DNA of 35,235 nucleotides from Polaribacter sp. (GTDB lineage Bacteria; Bacteroidota; Bacteroidia; Flavobacteriales; Flavobacteriaceae). The first letter of the stretch is position 1. Each line of letters begins with the position of its first letter. The notes under the pieces were generated by a model. That model saw nothing but the letters and a program-made list of their open reading frames with translations. It did not search any database and was not told the origin of the DNA. The DNA is taken from the NCBI GenBank assembly GCA_023254055.1, contig JALQYN010000007.1:1-35235 (forward strand), read 5' to 3'. Of the stretch, positions 32,533-35,235 are shown in pieces. A program made the translations under genes and the position numbers.

Positions 32533-33122
32533 TCTTCTAATTCTTCATCTTCTTCCAACAAATCATCTTTATTAGAAGTATCCCAGTCTTTTTTAGCTCT
32601 AATATTTTTATAGAGTTTTATTCCTAACATTAATAAGATTCCGAATAAGATAATTCCTATAACACCCCAAACCCAATTGATGGCGCTTTTAAGTGTTACT
32701 AAAAACACAACTGCAAATAAGATAATGGTGGCAACTTCGTTCCAAATTCGTAATTTAAAAGAAGAATAGTTAATAATGTCGTTTTGTAATTGGGTATATA
32801 TTTTCTGACAAGCACCATGGTAAAAATACAAGGCCAAAACAAAGGCTAATTTTACCAACATCCAATCCATTGTTAAGTAAGCGGGATTTTTATACAACAT
32901 CCAAAAAGCAAAGAAACTCGCTAATACTGCAGAAGGCCAGGTAATCATGTACCACAAGCGTTTAGCCATCAATTTGTATTGTGTCTGTAAAATTTCTTTA
33001 GCAGGCTCTTCTTTTTCTTCAGCTTCTACTTGATAAATAAACAGGCGAATAATGTAAAATAACCCAGCAAACCAAGTAACTACAAAAATAATGTGTAATG
33101 CTTTTACGTATAAAAAATCCAT
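32529..33122 (-). CDS. hemJ: Protoporphyrinogen oxidase HemJ (membrane type)
   Basis: A 197-residue inner-membrane protein of the HemJ family (old CopD-like DUF). It oxidises protoporphyrinogen IX to protoporphyrin IX in heme synthesis. The N-terminal [26 protein letters not shown] with H10 is the family mark. [13 protein letters not shown] and the [23 protein letters not shown] helix follow, and the end is an acidic tail. The frame runs upstream to 33197, but those 25 residues are read from a repeat element; ATG at 33122 matches the family start. It follows hemH on the same strand, which supports the role. Confidence 0.9.
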   Translation of the reverse strand: MDFLYVKALHIIFVVTWFAGLFYIIRLFIYQVEAEEKEEPAKEILQTQYKLMAKRLWYMITWPSAVLASFFAFWMLYKNPAYLTMDWMLVKLAFVLALYFYHGACQKIYTQLQNDIINYSSFKLRIWNEVATIILFAVVFLVTLKSAINWVWGVIGIILFGILLMLGIKLYKNIRAKKDWDTSNKDDLLEEDEELED

Positions 33123-33136
33123 GCTCTTATTTTTAT

Positions 33137-33267
33137 TGTCACTTCGAGTGATTTTGAAAAAATCGTATCGAGAAGTTCTCGATACAAATTGATTCATTCT
33201 TCATTGAAACTTCGTTTCAATATCTTCATTAAAATATATTTTAATTTTGATAGTACTCGAACTGACA
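33137..33267. repeat. Dispersed element with inverted ends (copy 2), between hemH and hemJ
   Basis: The 13-base ends TGTCACTTCGAGT (33137-33149) and ACTCGAACTGACA (33255-33267) match as an inverted repeat with one mismatch. Inside are the palindrome GTATCGAGAA-G-TTCTCGATAC (33165-33185), a GATTTT/AAAATC pair, and TGAAAC/GTTTCA (33205-33219). It shares the right end and TTCTCGATAC with the copy at 7208-7310. There is no coding capacity, so it is like a miniature repeat. Confidence 0.65.
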
Positions 33268-33299
33268 TGCTAATTTATTAATTTTATTTTCACTAACCA

Positions 33300-34322
33300 C
33301 TAAGCGTTATTTACCCATTCATCAATCCAAGTATTCATCACTTTTACCCAATCATCATTGTCGTTCATACACGGAATGTGTTTGTAATTTGTTCCACCAC
33401 CTTCAAAAAATTGTTCTTTTCCTTCCATGGCAATTTCTTCTAATGTTTCTAAACAATCAGAAACAAAAGCTGGAGTTACAACGGCTAATTTTTTCTTGTT
33501 TTCTTCTTTAGGTAAACGCTCTAATTCAAAATCTGTATACGGTTTTAGCCAAGGATCTTTTAATAAACGAGATTGAAAAGAATTGCTATAGGTTCCTTCT
33601 TTCAAGCCTAATTCTTTTACGATTTCTTTTGTGGTTTCAAAACATTGATGACGATAGCATGTTTGATGCGCAATAGATTTTTTTTCACAACAAGAACCAT
33701 CTATTTTACAATGATTTTTTGTAGGATCTGTTTTTAAAATATGACGTTCTGGTATTCCGTGATACGAAAACAATACATGATCATGTTCAAAATCAGTTAA
33801 ATGTTTTTTAATATTGTCAGACATGGCTTTGATATATCTTTTTTCGTTGTAAAAAGATTGTAATGCTGTTGTCTTGATGTTCGGAAAAAACTGTTTTCTA
33901 ACTTCTTCAGCCTTCACGAGAACAGTTTCTGTAGATGACATTGCAAAATGTGGATATAAGGGCACAATTAAAATGTCATCAACACCTTTTTTTGCCAATT
34001 CTTCAAAGCCTTTTTTAATGGTCATGCTTCCGTAGCGCATTGCCAATGCAACTGGAATAGTAGAGTTCGTTGCAACTTTTTTAGTAAAACGCTCAGAAAT
34101 CACTACTAATGGCGAACCTTCTTCCCACCATATTTTTTTATAAGCCGCGGCAGATTTTTTTGGTCTAACGTTTAAAATAATCCCTTTAATTAGTAGCCAA
34201 CGTTTCCAATATGGAATGTCAATTACACGTTCGTCCATTAAAAATTCGTCTAAATACTTACGAACATCTTTTGTTTTTGTGCTGTCTGGTGATCCTAGGT
34301 TTATTAATAAAACTCCTTTCAT
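33300..34322 (-). CDS. hemH: Ferrochelatase
   Basis: A 340-residue enzyme that inserts ferrous iron into protoporphyrin IX, the last step to heme. The catalytic H188 is in FSYHGIPERH and the conserved Glu (E292) is in FVSDCLETLEEI. MKGVLLINLGSPDS is the usual start. A cysteine-rich stretch, C205, C211, C212, C222 and C227, follows the active His; some bacterial ferrochelatases carry an iron-sulfur cluster, but ligand positions here cannot be assigned. It lies downstream of the methyltransferase and AraC genes, and upstream of hemJ. Confidence 0.96.
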   Translation of the reverse strand: MKGVLLINLGSPDSTKTKDVRKYLDEFLMDERVIDIPYWKRWLLIKGIILNVRPKKSAAAYKKIWWEEGSPLVVISERFTKKVATNSTIPVALAMRYGSMTIKKGFEELAKKGVDDILIVPLYPHFAMSSTETVLVKAEEVRKQFFPNIKTTALQSFYNEKRYIKAMSDNIKKHLTDFEHDHVLFSYHGIPERHILKTDPTKNHCKIDGSCCEKKSIAHQTCYRHQCFETTKEIVKELGLKEGTYSNSFQSRLLKDPWLKPYTDFELERLPKEENKKKLAVVTPAFVSDCLETLEEIAMEGKEQFFEGGGTNYKHIPCMNDNDDWVKVMNTWIDEWVNNA

Positions 34323-34351
34323 ATTTTATGCTGAACTCGTTTCAGTATTTT

Positions 34352-34861
34352 TTAAATTTTATTTCTAAGTTGATTCGTTGCTTCATACAATGCAATTGAT
34401 AAACTATGTACAACGTTCATCGAAGAATTTCTTCCGTACATAGGTATGGCAATTGTTTTGTCAACTAAATTTATATGTTCAATTCCGTTGCGTTCGCTTC
34501 CTAAAAGCAAAACAATTTTTTGATGTGCTGTAAAATCAAACTTTTGTATATCGATACTTTGATCTGTAATTTCAATTCCAATAATAGTGTTTCCCTCTTT
34601 CTTTAGTTGATTGATGAGTTTGTTAAAATCATCATAGGTTTCATGTGTAATTTGAGTAAGGGTATTTCTTGCAGTTTTCTTTACAATTCGGTTTTCTATC
34701 GTCGGAGAAGTTTCATGTAAATAGATTTTCTGAACACCAAAAATTTCTGAAACACGAAAGCACATTCCGATATTCTCGGGGGTTCTTATGGCGTCACAAA
34801 CAATCGTTATTGGAAAAGTTTGTTGTTTGTTTTCTACTTCTGTATGATGTAATTGTTTCAT
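34352..34861 (-). CDS. SPOUT (TrmH-family) RNA methyltransferase
   Basis: A 169-residue S-adenosylmethionine-dependent 2'-O-methyltransferase with a trefoil-knot fold. The three SpoU motifs are NIGMCFR (30-36, catalytic R36), LLLGSERNG (118-126) and IPMYGRNSSMNVVHSLSIALYE (139-160). It is the short form without an N-terminal substrate domain, as for TrmL or a TrmH-like tRNA enzyme. The exact target nucleotide is unknown. The start codon falls two bases after the AraC gene stop, so the two are in one transcript, with hemH 29 bases on. Confidence 0.92.
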   Translation of the reverse strand: MKQLHHTEVENKQQTFPITIVCDAIRTPENIGMCFRVSEIFGVQKIYLHETSPTIENRIVKKTARNTLTQITHETYDDFNKLINQLKKEGNTIIGIEITDQSIDIQKFDFTAHQKIVLLLGSERNGIEHINLVDKTIAIPMYGRNSSMNVVHSLSIALYEATNQLRNKI

Positions 34862-34863
34862 GA

Positions 34864-35235
34864 TTAGTTTTGTAGAGAACTCACGTATTTTTTTGGAGTA
34901 GTGCCAAACTTCTTCTTAAAAGCGGCAATAAAATGACTTGATGTACTATATCCAATTCTAGAGCCAACTTCGTTTACATTATGTTTGTTGCTTTCTAATA
35001 AACGTCTTGCGTGTTCCATTTTATAATCTAATAAAAAACCATAAACAGTGTCTCCATAAATTTGTTTAAAACCTTCTTTCAATTTCTTTAATGACAAACC
35101 AATTTCGTTTGATAGTTCTTGTAAACTAGGGGGTTCTGTCATTCTAGAAATAATAATATCTTTGGCTTTTCTAATCTTTAATACATTTTGTTCATCAACT
35201 AAAAAAGGGCAGAAATCTGCATTTGTTTTGTCTTC
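34864..35235 (-). CDS. AraC-family regulator, 5' part cut by the window end
   Basis: Only the C-terminal part is visible. The frame is open to base 35235, so the ATG at 35142 is internal; visible residues begin EDKTNADFCPFLVDEQ. The double helix-turn-helix is complete: SLQELSNEIGLSLKKLKEGFKQIYG and NVNEVGSRIGYSTSSHFIAAFKKKFG, ending TTPKKYVSS. The KIRKAKDIIISRMTEPPSL linker is of the PchR-like subgroup, often tied to iron or heme uptake. The position before hemH suggests control of heme or iron genes; this is inference. Confidence 0.9.
   Translation of the reverse strand, partial: EDKTNADFCPFLVDEQNVLKIRKAKDIIISRMTEPPSLQELSNEIGLSLKKLKEGFKQIYGDTVYGFLLDYKMEHARRLLESNKHNVNEVGSRIGYSTSSHFIAAFKKKFGTTPKKYVSSLQN

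Noticed and set aside
33123..33197. N-terminal extension of hemJ
   Set aside because: The extra residues are read from the repeat element; the family start is [10 protein letters not shown] at 33122.
1..35235. CRISPR array, prophage, insertion sequence, toxin-antitoxin or restriction system
   Set aside because: No regular spaced direct repeats, transposase, integrase, recombinase or defence gene families were seen; the only repeats are short non-coding intergenic ones.

Overview
The window is ordinary chromosomal DNA from a member of the Bacteroidetes, most likely a marine Flavobacteriaceae close to Polaribacter or Tenacibaculum. This rests on strong AT richness, promoters of the TTTG / TAnnTTTG type, a type IX secretion (T9SS) sorting domain, a flavobacterial TonB-type receptor, and flavobacterial dispersed intergenic repeats. 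Gene density is high. I see no rRNA, tRNA, transposase, phage gene, integrase or CRISPR array. The genus guess is inference.

Layout: 1-2126 is a lipid A remodelling pair, a PAP2 phosphatase cut by the window edge and an EptA-type phosphoethanolamine transferase. 2263-4992 is an AraC regulator followed by two short-chain dehydrogenases on the minus strand; both promoters carry the same pair of direct repeats with matching geometry. 5277-8539 holds htpG and a divergent fabH-type synthase. 8621-11461 holds an outer-membrane beta-barrel receptor and a divergent small CoA-binding protein. 11458-14555 is a minus-strand operon in the order pyrR, pyrB, a 110-residue protein, a stand-alone T9SS sorting-domain protein and RNase Z. 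14860-18600 holds a TPR protein and two lipoproteins (an MBL-fold hydrolase and an amidase).

18732-23398 is a plus-strand run of two tandem DUF368 (undecaprenyl-phosphate translocase family) genes, aroE and a five-repeat DUF349 protein. 23468-25035 is a cysteine-free zinc-ribbon-family coiled-coil protein with a Nif3 protein, divergent from lpxK. 26147-31812 is a minus-strand series: sodium symporter, SGNH hydrolase, aspA, pdxH, sixA-like and Ppx/GppA. 31915-35235 holds recR and a heme block: an AraC regulator cut by the window edge, an SPOUT methyltransferase, hemH and hemJ.

The window is mostly housekeeping. I did not find a clearly new multi-gene system. The best leads are the paired AraC-type operators, the stand-alone T9SS domain, the hairpin in the pyrR leader, the tandem DUF368 genes, the loss of all zinc ligands in the zinc-ribbon homologue, and a repeat family with inverted ends. 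Several starts were moved from TTG or upstream codons to better ones (pyrR, aroE, Nif3, the SGNH hydrolase, hemJ).
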